From: Streptomyces sp. DI166
GTDB taxonomy: Bacteria > Actinomycetota > Actinomycetes > Streptomycetales > Streptomycetaceae
Direction: 5' to 3'
Assembly: GCF_900091315.1 (NCBI RefSeq)
Contig: NZ_FLSP01000066.1
Span: 1 to 49,847, forward strand
DNA length: 49,847 nucleotides
Shown here: positions 9,192 through 17,517 of the stretch, piece by piece
How the letters are laid out: each line of letters starts with the position of its first letter
How positions within the stretch are numbered: the first letter of the stretch is position 1
Program-made: the position numbers and the translations under genes
The notes under the pieces: model-generated
What the model was told of the DNA's origin: nothing
What the model saw: the letters and a program-made list of their open reading frames with translations, nothing else
Database searches by the model: none

Positions 9192-9225
9192 CAACAGGGC
9201 CGGAGCAGCCGCTCCGGCCCTGTTG
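9192..9225 (+). terminator. Terminator after ilvC
   Basis: A perfect 15-bp stem: CAACAGGGCCGGAGC (9192-9206) pairs with 9211-9225, loop AGCC. It closes the ilv operon and separates it from serA. There is no long T-run, as is common in Streptomyces. Confidence 0.85.
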
Positions 9226-9413
9226 TCCACCGCGTCCAACCACGGACGGGTGATCCTTACGAGGAGGCGTGAGACCGCCTCCGCCACGGCACTACACTGC
9301 CGTACTACATACGCGTCAGGCCCACAGCGTCGTGCGTCTTCCACGCGGCAAGCCCCCCTCCACCGCCTGCGGCCGTCGGGACGGCCGTCCGCATCGCACA
9401 TGTGAGGACTCAC

Positions 9414-11003
9414 GTGAGCTCGAAACCCGTCGTACTCATCGCTGAAGAGCTGTCGCCCGCGACTGTCGACGCGCTTGGCCCCGACTTCGAGATCCGCCAC
9501 TGCAACGGCGCCGACCGGGCGGAACTGCTTCCGGCCATCGCCGACGTGGACGCGATCCTGATCCGTTCGGCCACCAAGGTCGACGCCGAGGCCATCGCAG
9601 CCGCCAACAGGCTGAAGGTCGTCGCGCGAGCCGGCGTCGGCCTGGACAACGTCGACGTCTCCGCCGCCACCAAGGCCGGCGTGATGGTCGTCAACGCCCC
9701 CACCTCCAACATCGTGACCGCCGCCGAGCTGGCCTGCGGTCTGATCCTCGCCACCGCCCGCAACATCCCGCAGGCCAACGCCGCGCTGAAGAACGGCGAA
9801 TGGAAGCGGAGCAAGTACACGGGCGTAGAGCTGGCCGAGAAGACCCTCGGTGTCGTCGGCCTCGGCCGCATCGGCGCCCTGGTCGCCCAGCGCATGTCCG
9901 CCTTCGGCATGAAGGTCGTCGCCTACGACCCCTACATCCAGCCGGCCCGCGCCGCGCAGATGGGCGTCAAGGTGCTGTCCCTGGACGAGCTGCTGGAGGT
10001 CTCCGACTTCATCACCGTCCACCTGCCGAAGACCCCCGAGACGGTCGGCCTGATCGGCGACGAGGCACTGCGCAAGGTCAAGCCGAGCGTGCGCATCGTC
10101 AACGCCGCGCGCGGCGGGATCGTCGACGAGGAGGCGCTGTACTCCGCCCTCAAGGAGGGCCGGGTCGCCGGTGCCGGTCTCGACGTGTACGCCAAGGAGC
10201 CCTGCACGGACTCCCCGCTGTTCGAGTTCGACCAGGTCGTGTGCACCCCGCACCTCGGCGCCTCCACCGACGAGGCGCAGGAGAAGGCCGGTATCGCCGT
10301 CGCCCGCTCGGTGCGCCTCGCGCTCGCCGGTGAGCTGGTCCCGGACGCGGTCAACGTCCAGGGCGGTGTGATCGCCGAGGACGTCAAGCCGGGTCTGCCG
10401 CTCGCCGAGCGCCTGGGCCGGATCTTCACCGCGCTCGCCGGTGAGGTCGCGGTCCGCCTGGACGTCGAGGTCTACGGCGAGATCACCCAGCACGACGTGA
10501 AGGTGCTGGAGCTGTCCGCCCTCAAGGGTGTCTTCGAGGACGTCGTCGACGAGACGGTCTCCTACGTCAACGCCCCGCTGTTCGCGCAGGAGCGCGGCGT
10601 CGAGGTGCGGCTGACCACCAGCTCGGAGTCGGCCGACCACCGCAACGTCGTCACCGTGCGCGGCACGCTCGGCAACGGCGAGGAGGTCGCGGTCTCCGGC
10701 ACGCTGGCCGGCCCCAAGCACCTGCAGAAGATCGTCGCGGTCGGCGAGTACGACGTCGACCTCGCACTCGCCGACCACATGGTGGTGCTGCGCTACGAGG
10801 ACCGCCCCGGTGTCGTCGGCACCGTCGGCCGCGTCCTCGGCGAGGCGGGCATCAACATCGCCGGTATGCAGGTCGCCCGCGCGGCGGCCGGCGGCGAGGC
10901 CCTGGCCGTGCTGACCGTGGACGACACGGTCCCGGCGGCGGTGCTGGCCGAGCTGTCCGAGGAGATCGGGGCCACCTCGGCCCGCGCGGTCAACCTCGTC
11001 TGA
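9414..11003 (+). CDS. serA: D-3-phosphoglycerate dehydrogenase
   Basis: First step of serine synthesis: oxidation of 3-phosphoglycerate by NAD. 529 residues, the long type I form: substrate and NAD domains (GLGRIG motif, NAARGGIVDE arginine, CTPHLGAST histidine), an allosteric substrate-binding domain, and a C-terminal ACT domain (VVLRYEDRPGVVGTVGRVL) for serine feedback. I chose GTG 9414 because GAGGACT lies 5-11 bases upstream; GTG 9402 in the same frame is less well placed. The gap from ilvC (about 190 bases after the terminator) presumably holds its promoter. Confidence 0.96.
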   Translation: MSSKPVVLIAEELSPATVDALGPDFEIRHCNGADRAELLPAIADVDAILIRSATKVDAEAIAAANRLKVVARAGVGLDNVDVSAATKAGVMVVNAPTSNIVTAAELACGLILATARNIPQANAALKNGEWKRSKYTGVELAEKTLGVVGLGRIGALVAQRMSAFGMKVVAYDPYIQPARAAQMGVKVLSLDELLEVSDFITVHLPKTPETVGLIGDEALRKVKPSVRIVNAARGGIVDEEALYSALKEGRVAGAGLDVYAKEPCTDSPLFEFDQVVCTPHLGASTDEAQEKAGIAVARSVRLALAGELVPDAVNVQGGVIAEDVKPGLPLAERLGRIFTALAGEVAVRLDVEVYGEITQHDVKVLELSALKGVFEDVVDETVSYVNAPLFAQERGVEVRLTTSSESADHRNVVTVRGTLGNGEEVAVSGTLAGPKHLQKIVAVGEYDVDLALADHMVVLRYEDRPGVVGTVGRVLGEAGINIAGMQVARAAAGGEALAVLTVDDTVPAAVLAELSEEIGATSARAVNLV

Positions 11004-11019
11004 GGTTCCGGTACGGACA

Positions 11020-11059
11020 GGACGCCGGACCGGCTGATCGCTCAGCCGGTCCGGCGTCC
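11020..11059. terminator. Terminator between serA and the MFS gene
   Basis: A perfect 18-bp stem, GGACGCCGGACCGGCTGA (11020-11037) with 11042-11059, loop TCGC. It lies between convergent genes, so it probably serves both strands. Confidence 0.85.
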
Positions 11060-11077
11060 GTCGTTTCCGCACCCGGC

Positions 11078-12613
11078 TCACACGCCGGAGGGACTGAGCG
11101 CCTCCTCGTGCTCCTCCCGCACCCTGATCCGCCGCAGCGTCATGGCTCCCAGCACCGCCGCCGCGAACAGCAGCACCGCCCCCGCCACGGCCGCCGCCTG
11201 CATCCCCGCCGTGAACGCCTCCCGCGCCGCCGACGCCAGGGCCTCTCCCGTGCGCCCCGGCATCCCCTCGGCCACCGCCAGCGCACCGCCCAGCGTCTCG
11301 CGTGCCGGCTCCGGCGTGCCGTCCGGCAGATCGGCGCGGTAGACGGCCGTACCGATGGACCCCAGCGCGGCCATGCTCAGGGCGCCGCCGAACTCGGTTC
11401 CGGTCTCCATCAGCGAGGAGGCCGTGCCCGCCTGCTCCACCGGCGCCGCGCTCAGGGCGAGGTCGGTGAGCTGGGACATCACGGCGACGATCCCGCAGGC
11501 CAGCACGGCACACGCGGCCAGCAGCAGCCACATGTCGTGCGCGTCGGTCAGCGCCAGCAGCAGATAACCGGACGCGGCGATCGCGAAGCCCCCGGCGACC
11601 ACATGGGCGCGCGCCACGCCCCGCTGCACCAGCCCGGCCGCGACCGGCGCCGCGGCCCCGATGGGCAGTGAGGGAAGCAGACTCCACAGCGCCGCCTCCA
11701 ACGCGCTCTTGTCGAGCACGGACTGAAGGTACTGGGTGGTGAAGTACGCCGAGCCCATCATCCCGAAGGCGGAGACCAGGTTGAGCACGACCGCCGGGCC
11801 GAAGCCGGGGATCCGGAACAGGGCGGGCGGGATCAGCGGTGAGGCCGCGGTGCGCTGCCGGTGCACGAAGAGCGTCGCGAAGAGCAGACCGACGGTGACC
11901 GAGACGACGTGGCCGACGTTCCAGCCGTTGGCGGCGATCTCCTTCAGTCCGTAGATCACGGGCAGCACGGCGGCCATGGACAGCGGCACGCTCACCCAGT
12001 CGAAGCGGCCGGGCGCGGGGTTCCGGGACTCGGGCAGCAGGACCGGTCCGAGCAGCAGGAGCAGAACCATCGCGGGCAGGTTGACCAGGAAGACCGAGCC
12101 CCACCAGAAGTGCTCCACGAGCACCCCGCTCATCACCGAGCCGAGCGCGATCCCTGCGGTCATCACGCCGGACCACACCCCGATCGCCTTGGTGCGCTGC
12201 CCGGGGTCGGTGAACATCGTGCGCACCAGCGCCATCGTGCTCGGCATCAGGGTCGCGCCGCCGATGCCGAGCACCGCGCGGGCGGCGATCAGGGTCACGG
12301 CGCTGTCCGCGTACGCGGCCACCAGGGACGCGCCGCCGAAGGCCGCCGCGCCGAACAGCAGCAGCCGGCGCCGGCCGATCCGGTCGCCGAGCGAGCCCAT
12401 CGTCATCAGCAGACCGGCCAGGACGAAGCCGTAGATGTCGAAGATCCACAGCTGCTGGGTGCTGCTCGGTTCCAGGTCGGCGCTGATCGCGGGGATCGCG
12501 AAGTAGAGGACCGAGACATCCATCGAGACCAGCAGCAGCGGCAGCATCAGCACGCCGAGGGCGGTCCATTCACGGCGTCCGGCGCGTGCGGTCGGTGCGG
12601 TGTTCATCGTCAT
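11078..12613 (-). CDS. MFS drug-efflux transporter, 14-helix DHA2 type
   Basis: 511-residue integral membrane protein with about 14 hydrophobic segments. Signature pieces of the EmrB/QacA proton-antiport family are visible: LDxS-like MDVSVLYFAIPAI in helix 1, GSLGDRIGRRR in the loop after helix 2, and RAVLGIGGATLMPS in helix 4. It likely exports lipophilic drugs or an endogenous metabolite. It diverges from a TetR gene with a palindrome between the two, the usual repressor-exporter pair. Its last residues (LSPSGV) come from a sequence resembling a Streptomyces interspersed repeat. ATG 12613 and ATG 12607 are both possible starts. Confidence 0.9.
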   Translation of the reverse strand: MTMNTAPTARAGRREWTALGVLMLPLLLVSMDVSVLYFAIPAISADLEPSSTQQLWIFDIYGFVLAGLLMTMGSLGDRIGRRRLLLFGAAAFGGASLVAAYADSAVTLIAARAVLGIGGATLMPSTMALVRTMFTDPGQRTKAIGVWSGVMTAGIALGSVMSGVLVEHFWWGSVFLVNLPAMVLLLLLGPVLLPESRNPAPGRFDWVSVPLSMAAVLPVIYGLKEIAANGWNVGHVVSVTVGLLFATLFVHRQRTAASPLIPPALFRIPGFGPAVVLNLVSAFGMMGSAYFTTQYLQSVLDKSALEAALWSLLPSLPIGAAAPVAAGLVQRGVARAHVVAGGFAIAASGYLLLALTDAHDMWLLLAACAVLACGIVAVMSQLTDLALSAAPVEQAGTASSLMETGTEFGGALSMAALGSIGTAVYRADLPDGTPEPARETLGGALAVAEGMPGRTGEALASAAREAFTAGMQAAAVAGAVLLFAAAVLGAMTLRRIRVREEHEEALSPSGV

Positions 12614-12631
12614 GACGGTGAATGTACGCGC

Positions 12632-12666
12632 GTCTTAAACGAGTGTCTAGAACGTTTGTATAAGAC
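12632..12666. promoter_or_regulatory. Putative TetR operator
   Basis: A 35-bp imperfect palindrome in the 97-bp divergent gap. The outer arms GTCTTA/TAAGAC are perfect and there are further matched positions inside. It lies 18 bases from the MFS start and 44 bases from the TetR start, so binding would cover both promoters. AT-rich against its surroundings. Confidence 0.6.
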
Positions 12667-12710
12667 GGCCGTATGGGACGGCTGTATGGGCGGGCGGTAG
12701 GGTGGCCCGC

Positions 12711-13292
12711 ATGGGACACCGTGAGGATCTGCTCGAAGGCGCCAAGCGCTGCCTGCTGGCGAAGGGCTTCGCGCGGACGACCGCGCGCGACATCGTCAAG
12801 GAGTCGGGGACCAACCTGGCGTCGATCGGCTACCACTACGGCTCGAAGGACGCCCTGCTCGCCGAGGCCTACCTCGCCCTGGTCAGCGACCTCTCCGACG
12901 CCTTCGAGGGGCAGGGCGGCGGCATCACCTCCGCGCCGGGCTCGATCGAGCGGTTCCGGGAGGTGTGGTCGAACATCATCGGCACCATGCGGGAGCCCGG
13001 TTCGATGTGGCGGCTGAGCGTGGAGATCGTCGCGATGGGCGACCAACTGCCCGTGGTGCGCGACCACTTGGCGCAGCAGCAGCGCGACGCCGAACGGGCC
13101 CTGGTCGCCCTCTTCACGGGCGCCCCCGAGGCGGAGATCCCGGACAAGCGGCTGGACACCCTGGGCCGCTTCTACACCACCCTGATGACGGGCCTGATCG
13201 CCCAGTGGAACTTCGACCCCGAACGCGCCCCCGACGCCGACGCGCTCACCGAGGGGCTGAAGGAGCTCATCGAGGCGGCCAACGCCGCCTAG
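12711..13292 (+). CDS. TetR/AcrR-family repressor
   Basis: About 193 residues. The N-terminal helix-turn-helix reads FARTTARDIVKESGTNLASIGYHYGSKDALLAEAY, a classic TetR domain; the C-terminal ligand domain is not assignable. The start is taken as ATG 11 codons before the HTH core with GGTAGGG upstream; GTG 12702 in frame is the alternative. It probably represses the divergent exporter and itself. It ends four bases into the convergent PucR gene (the stops overlap). Confidence 0.88.
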   Translation: MGHREDLLEGAKRCLLAKGFARTTARDIVKESGTNLASIGYHYGSKDALLAEAYLALVSDLSDAFEGQGGGITSAPGSIERFREVWSNIIGTMREPGSMWRLSVEIVAMGDQLPVVRDHLAQQQRDAERALVALFTGAPEAEIPDKRLDTLGRFYTTLMTGLIAQWNFDPERAPDADALTEGLKELIEAANAA

Positions 13293-14458
13293 AGCCGCGC
13301 CCCCTTCAGCGCCATGTGCAGCAGCAGCCGGTCCTCCCCGTCGTCCAGGTCCAGGCCCGTCAGCTGCTCGACGCGGGAGAGGCGGTAGTACAAGGTCTGC
13401 CGGTGGATGCCGAGTTCGGCGGCGGTGCGCGCCGCCTGTCCGGCGCAGTCCAGGTAGACCTCGGCGGTGCGGGCCAGTTCGCGGTGGGCGGGGGAGAGCA
13501 GCGGGGTCACCGCCGGGTCCTGGGCCGCTTCGGACGGCAGCGCCGTGAGCAGGCGGTACGGGCCGATGCGGGCCCACTCCGCGACCGGCCCGAGGCGGGG
13601 CTCGGCCAGCACCGCGCGGGCCGCCGCCGACGCCTCCCGCCAGGCCTCCCCGAGTTCCGCGAGCCCGGTCCGCGCGGCGGAGATACCGGCACCCCCACCA
13701 CCGCCCGCCCGCTCCAGCAGGCGCCCGGCCGCCGAGGTCGCCGGGGTCGGCGTCTGCGCGGACCGCAGCCGGATCAGCAGCGCCAGACAGTGGCCCGACG
13801 CGCCCCACGGCACCGTGCACAGAGCCGTCGCGCCCGGCACCGTGCGCACCGAGGGCGCGTCGTCCGGGTCGGCCGAGGGCCAGGGGGCCACGCAGACCAC
13901 CGTGTGCAGGGAGTCGGCGCGGGTGCCGAGGGCGGTGCGCAGTTCGGCGATCGCCATGTCGCGCTGCCAGCCCCGTTCGGCGCTCAGCACGGCCCGCAGC
14001 TCCCGGCTGAGGTCGGCGCCGTGCTGGGCCTCGTCGGCGAGCAGGTCGCCGATGCGGACGGTGACGTCCATGGCGGCGGCGAGCTGGCGGTCGGTGGGGC
14101 CGGGCTCGCTGTCCAGGAGCCAGACGTAGCCGAGGACGACACCCCGATGGCGTACGGGCAGACAGATCCGGCCGCGGTAGACGCCTGCCTCCGGGGTCGG
14201 CGGGATGCGGACCGGCGCGGTCGCGCGGGTGATGCCGAAGCCCTCGAACCAGGAGCGGACGGCCGCCGTGGAGCGGCGGGTCAGGATCGAGCGGGTGCGC
14301 ACCGGGTCCAGCGCGGAGGCGTCCAGCGCGTCCTCGCTGTCGTAGGCACCGAAGGCGATCAGCTCGAAGTCGCGGTTCTCCAGGGTCGCCGGGGCGCCCA
14401 GCAGCTGAGAGATCTCGTCGACCAGCTCCTGGTAGTCGGCCTTGTATTCGGGCGTCAC
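13289..14458 (-). CDS. PucR-family transcriptional regulator of proline catabolism (inferred)
   Basis: About 389 residues. The central part resembles the GGDEF-like region of CdaR/PucR regulators, and the C-terminus carries the PucR helix-turn-helix (TAAELGIHRQTLYYRLSRVE, then QLTGLDLDDGEDRLLLHMAL). I chose GTG 14458 because GAGGGAG lies 9 bases upstream; in-frame ATGs at 14476 and 14497 lack a ribosome site, and 14497 would sit inside the palindrome. It is divergent from proline dehydrogenase, so it most likely senses proline or P5C and controls the put genes; this is inferred from position. Confidence 0.85.
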   Translation of the reverse strand: MTPEYKADYQELVDEISQLLGAPATLENRDFELIAFGAYDSEDALDASALDPVRTRSILTRRSTAAVRSWFEGFGITRATAPVRIPPTPEAGVYRGRICLPVRHRGVVLGYVWLLDSEPGPTDRQLAAAMDVTVRIGDLLADEAQHGADLSRELRAVLSAERGWQRDMAIAELRTALGTRADSLHTVVCVAPWPSADPDDAPSVRTVPGATALCTVPWGASGHCLALLIRLRSAQTPTPATSAAGRLLERAGGGGGAGISAARTGLAELGEAWREASAAARAVLAEPRLGPVAEWARIGPYRLLTALPSEAAQDPAVTPLLSPAHRELARTAEVYLDCAGQAARTAAELGIHRQTLYYRLSRVEQLTGLDLDDGEDRLLLHMALKGARL

Positions 14459-14488
14459 GCGGGCATTCTCCCTCATTTCCCGAGGGGC

Positions 14489-14506
14489 CTCATACATCTG
14501 TATGAG
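14489..14506. promoter_or_regulatory. Perfect palindrome, likely operator of the proline genes
   Basis: CTCATACA-TC-TGTATGAG, two perfect 8-base arms around 2 bases, in the gap between the PucR gene and proline dehydrogenase. It is AT-rich against a GC-rich background. A second short palindrome, GACAGCTGTC, lies at 14526-14535. The position fits binding by the divergent regulator. Confidence 0.6.
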
Positions 14507-14639
14507 ATCTGCGGCACGGATGCGTGACAGCTGTCGATGGCCGACGATCGGAGAGATCCTTAGGTTTCACGGTGGTTCTCCGTGCTGTTTCCCATGCGTT
14601 GGGTTTCGGCCTGTTTCTGATGGTTTGTGGAGGTGCCCC

Positions 14640-15566
14640 GTGCTGGGTCCCGTGATTCTCGCCGCGTCGCGCAGCGACCGGATGCGACGTCTGGTCTCGG
14701 CGGCCCCGGTCACCAAGCAGGTCGTGGACCGCTTCATCCCGGGCGAGACCGTGGACGAGATCGTCCCGATCATCGAGGACCTCACGGCCAAGGGCCTGGA
14801 GCTGACCATGGACGTGGTCGGCGAGGACATCACCACCCCCGAGCAGGCCGAGGCCGCCCGCGACGCCTACCTGGAGCTGATCGACCGGCTCAAGGGCCTG
14901 GAGCTGGGCACCCGCGCGGAGATGTCCGTGAAGCTGTCGATGTTCGGCCAGGCGCTGCCCGGCGGCCACGAGCTGGCGCTCGCCAACGTCCGCCCGGTCG
15001 TGGAGGCCGCCGCCGAGATCGGCACCACGGTCACCCTCGACGCCGAGGACCACACCACCCTCGACTCGATGTTCGCCATCCACGAGGAGCTGCGGAAGGA
15101 CTTCCCGCAGACCGGCTGCGTGATCCAGGCGTACCTGTTCCGCACCGAGGCCGACGCCCGCCGGCTCGCCGCGAACGGCAGCCGCGTCCGGATCGTCAAG
15201 GGCGCCTACAAGGAGCCCGCCGAGGTCGCGTACCAGGACAAAGCCGAGATCGACAAGGCGTACGTCCGGATCACGCGCATCCTCATGGAGGGCTCCGGGT
15301 ACCCGATGATCGGGTCCCACGATCCGCGCCTGATCACCATCGCCCAGGAGCTGGCCCGGCGCGCCGGACGCAAGCTCGACGAATACGAGTTCCAGATGCT
15401 CTACGGCATCCGCACCGAGGAACACCTCCGCCTGGCCGCCGAGGGCCACCGCATGCGCGTCTACACCGCGTACGGCACCGACTGGTACGGCTACTTCATG
15501 CGCCGCCTCGCCGAGAAGCCGGCGAACCTGCGGTTCTTTGCCCGCTCGATGATCAGCAAGGGGTGA
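14640..15566 (+). CDS. Proline dehydrogenase
   Basis: FAD enzyme that oxidises proline to pyrroline-5-carboxylate, 308 residues, the stand-alone form. TIM-barrel landmarks include VKLSMFGQAL, DAEDHTTLDS, VIQAYLFRTEAD, RIVKGAYKEP and the substrate motif YGTDWYGYFMRRLAEKPAN. GTG start with GGAGGTG upstream. P5C dehydrogenase follows after an unusually long, structured 251-bp gap. The membrane-linked PutA fusion is absent; Actinobacteria usually have separate enzymes. Confidence 0.95.
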   Translation: MLGPVILAASRSDRMRRLVSAAPVTKQVVDRFIPGETVDEIVPIIEDLTAKGLELTMDVVGEDITTPEQAEAARDAYLELIDRLKGLELGTRAEMSVKLSMFGQALPGGHELALANVRPVVEAAAEIGTTVTLDAEDHTTLDSMFAIHEELRKDFPQTGCVIQAYLFRTEADARRLAANGSRVRIVKGAYKEPAEVAYQDKAEIDKAYVRITRILMEGSGYPMIGSHDPRLITIAQELARRAGRKLDEYEFQMLYGIRTEEHLRLAAEGHRMRVYTAYGTDWYGYFMRRLAEKPANLRFFARSMISKG

Positions 15567-15651
15567 TGCGCTGGATGAGCCACGGCTGTCGGTCTCCGAG
15601 AAGCTTCGGAAACCAACAGTCGTAGCCCTGCGGCCGGCTGAGCCGGACCCA

Positions 15652-15810
15652 GATCCGTGGAAAGGAGTTACGGATCTCGTGACTCCGCCCCCGAAGGGGC
15701 TTCTCACGGCTCGCTACAGCGAGTTCGTGACGGTCAAGCCCTGACCGCTGCTCACCATACGCAACGGCTTCGGCTCCCTAGGGCTGAAGCCAGGGAATCA
15801 CTCGGAAGAG
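15652..15810 (+). other. Dense array of RNA hairpins ahead of P5C dehydrogenase
   Basis: Successive perfect stems are visible. GATCCGT/ACGGATC spans 15652-15676 and holds AAAGGAG in its loop. GCCCC/GGGGC with a CGAA loop is at 15687-15700. CTCGCT/AGCGAG is at 15710-15723, CGGTCA/TGACCG at 15731-15747, and GGCTTC/GAAGCC at 15766-15791 with an inner CCCTAGGG. The stretch ends just before the AAGAGG ribosome site of the next gene. It could be a cis-acting leader RNA or the remnant end of an IS200/IS605-type element, whose right-end RNAs have similar stems; I cannot decide from sequence alone. Confidence 0.5.
15679..15744 (+). CDS. Possible polyproline mini-ORF (leader peptide candidate)
   Basis: A 21-codon frame starting VTPPPKGLLTAR and ending in VKP. 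An AAAGGAG ribosome site lies 11 bases upstream, inside a hairpin loop. Three successive proline codons (CCG CCC CCG) are codons 3-5 and lie in the stem of the next hairpin. A Pro-Pro-Pro stall site ahead of a proline-degrading gene is suggestive, but the same frame is open back to 15553 without a start codon, so it could also be a gene fragment. Hypothetical. Confidence 0.3.
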   Translation: MTPPPKGLLTARYSEFVTVKP

Positions 15811-15817
15811 GTAACCC

Positions 15818-17449
15818 ATGGACGCTGTGACCCAGGTCCCCACCCCCGTCAACGAGCCGGTGCACGGCTACGCCCCCGGCTCGCCCGAGCGTGCCCGGCT
15901 GGAGGCCAAGCTCAAGGAGCTGGCCGACAACCCGATCGACCTGCCCTGCACCATCGGCGGTGAGAAGCGGATGGGCGGTGGCGAGGTCTTCCAGGTCGTG
16001 CAGCCGCACAACCACAAGGCCGTGCTCGGCACCTACCGCAACGCCACCCAGCAGGACGCGCGGGACGCCATCGACGCGGCCCTCGCCGCCGCCCCGGCCT
16101 GGCGCGCGATGTCCTTCGACGACCGCGCCGCGATCATCCTTCGCGCCGCCGAACTGCTGGCCGGACCCTGGCGCGAGACCCTGGCCGCCTCCACCATGCT
16201 CGGCCAGTCCAAGACCGCCCAGCAGGCCGAGATCGACACCCCCTGCGAGCTGGTCGACTTCTGGCGCTTCAACGTCGCCTACGCCCGCCAGATCCTGGCC
16301 GAGCAGCCCCCGGCCAACTCGCCGGGCGTGTGGAACCGTCTGGACCACCGCCCGCTGGAGGGCTTCGTCTACGCGATCACGCCGTTCAACTTCACGGCCA
16401 TCGCGGGCAACCTGCCCACCGCCCCCGCCCTCATGGGCAACGTCGTGGTGTGGAAGCCGTCCCCGACCCAGACCCACGCCGCCGTGCTGCTGATGCGGCT
16501 GCTGGAGGAGGCCGGTCTGCCCAAGGGCGTCATCAACCTGGTCACCGGCGACGGCATCGAGGTCTCCAAGGTCGCCCTGGAGCACCGCGACCTCGCGGGC
16601 ATCCACTTCACCGGCTCCACCAAGACCTTCCAGTACCTGTGGAAGACGGTCGGCGCCAACATCGAGAAGTACCGCTCGTACCCGCGTCTGGTCGGCGAGA
16701 CCGGCGGCAAGGACTTCGTCGTCGCCCACCCGAGCGCCGACCGCGCCGTGCTGAAGACCGCGCTGACCCGCGGTGCCTTCGAGTACCAGGGCCAGAAGTG
16801 CTCGGCGACCTCCCGCGCCTACATCCCGGCGTCCATCTGGAACTCCGGTTTCAAGGAGGAGTTCGCCTCCGAGGTCGACTACATCACCATGGGTGACGTC
16901 ACCGACCTGTCGAACTTCATCGGCGCCGTCATCGACGAGCGTGCCTTCGCCAAGAACAAGGCCGCCATCGACCGCGCCAAGCAGGACCCGACCTGCACGA
17001 TCGTCGCGGGCGGCTCCTACGACGACTCCGTCGGCTACTTCGTCCGCCCGACCGTCATCGAGTGCAGCGACCCGGAGAACGAGGTGTTCACCACCGAGTA
17101 CTTCGGCCCGATCCTCGCCGTGCACGTCTACGAGGACGACAAGTACGACGAGATGCTGGAGCAGATGGAGTCGGTGTCGGACTACGCGCTGACCGGCTCG
17201 GTCATCGCGAACGACCGCGCCGCCGCCGCGTACACGATGGAGAAGCTGCGCTACGCGGCCGGCAACTTCTACATCAACGACAAGTCGACCGGTGCCGTCG
17301 TCGGCCAGCAGCCCTTCGGCGGCGGCCGGGCCTCCGGCACCAACGACAAGGCCGGTGCCCCGCAGAACCTGATGCGCTGGACGCTGACCCGCGCCATCAA
17401 GGAGACGCTGGTCCCGCCGACCGACTACACCTACCCGCACATGGGCTGA
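15818..17449 (+). CDS. pruA: L-glutamate gamma-semialdehyde (P5C) dehydrogenase
   Basis: Aldehyde dehydrogenase superfamily; oxidises glutamate semialdehyde to glutamate with NAD, second step of proline breakdown. 543 residues, typical of the stand-alone group. Catalytic Cys328 is in GQKCSATSRAY, the general base Glu294 in LVGETGGKD, and the nucleotide-binding GSTKTF follows IHFTG. The C-terminal substrate loop PFGGGRASGTNDKAG is intact. ATG with AAGAGG upstream. Closed by a strong terminator. It acts on the product of the preceding dehydrogenase. Confidence 0.96.
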   Translation: MDAVTQVPTPVNEPVHGYAPGSPERARLEAKLKELADNPIDLPCTIGGEKRMGGGEVFQVVQPHNHKAVLGTYRNATQQDARDAIDAALAAAPAWRAMSFDDRAAIILRAAELLAGPWRETLAASTMLGQSKTAQQAEIDTPCELVDFWRFNVAYARQILAEQPPANSPGVWNRLDHRPLEGFVYAITPFNFTAIAGNLPTAPALMGNVVVWKPSPTQTHAAVLLMRLLEEAGLPKGVINLVTGDGIEVSKVALEHRDLAGIHFTGSTKTFQYLWKTVGANIEKYRSYPRLVGETGGKDFVVAHPSADRAVLKTALTRGAFEYQGQKCSATSRAYIPASIWNSGFKEEFASEVDYITMGDVTDLSNFIGAVIDERAFAKNKAAIDRAKQDPTCTIVAGGSYDDSVGYFVRPTVIECSDPENEVFTTEYFGPILAVHVYEDDKYDEMLEQMESVSDYALTGSVIANDRAAAAYTMEKLRYAAGNFYINDKSTGAVVGQQPFGGGRASGTNDKAGAPQNLMRWTLTRAIKETLVPPTDYTYPHMG

Positions 17450-17464
17450 CACCCCGTCGCACGT

Positions 17465-17497
17465 GACAGGGGCCGGGCGCACTGCCCGGCCCCTGTC
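17465..17497. terminator. Terminator after pruA
   Basis: GACAGGGGCCGGGC (17465-17478) pairs perfectly with 17484-17497, 5-base loop. It lies between convergent genes and could end both transcripts. Confidence 0.85.
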
Positions 17498-17517
17498 CTG
17501 TCGTTCCCGGGGGGGCG

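Noticed and set aside
9153..12569. A 1138-codon minus-strand frame covering serA and the MFS gene.
   Set aside because: It is antisense to serA and out of frame with the exporter; composition is Arg/Gly/Ala-rich without domains.
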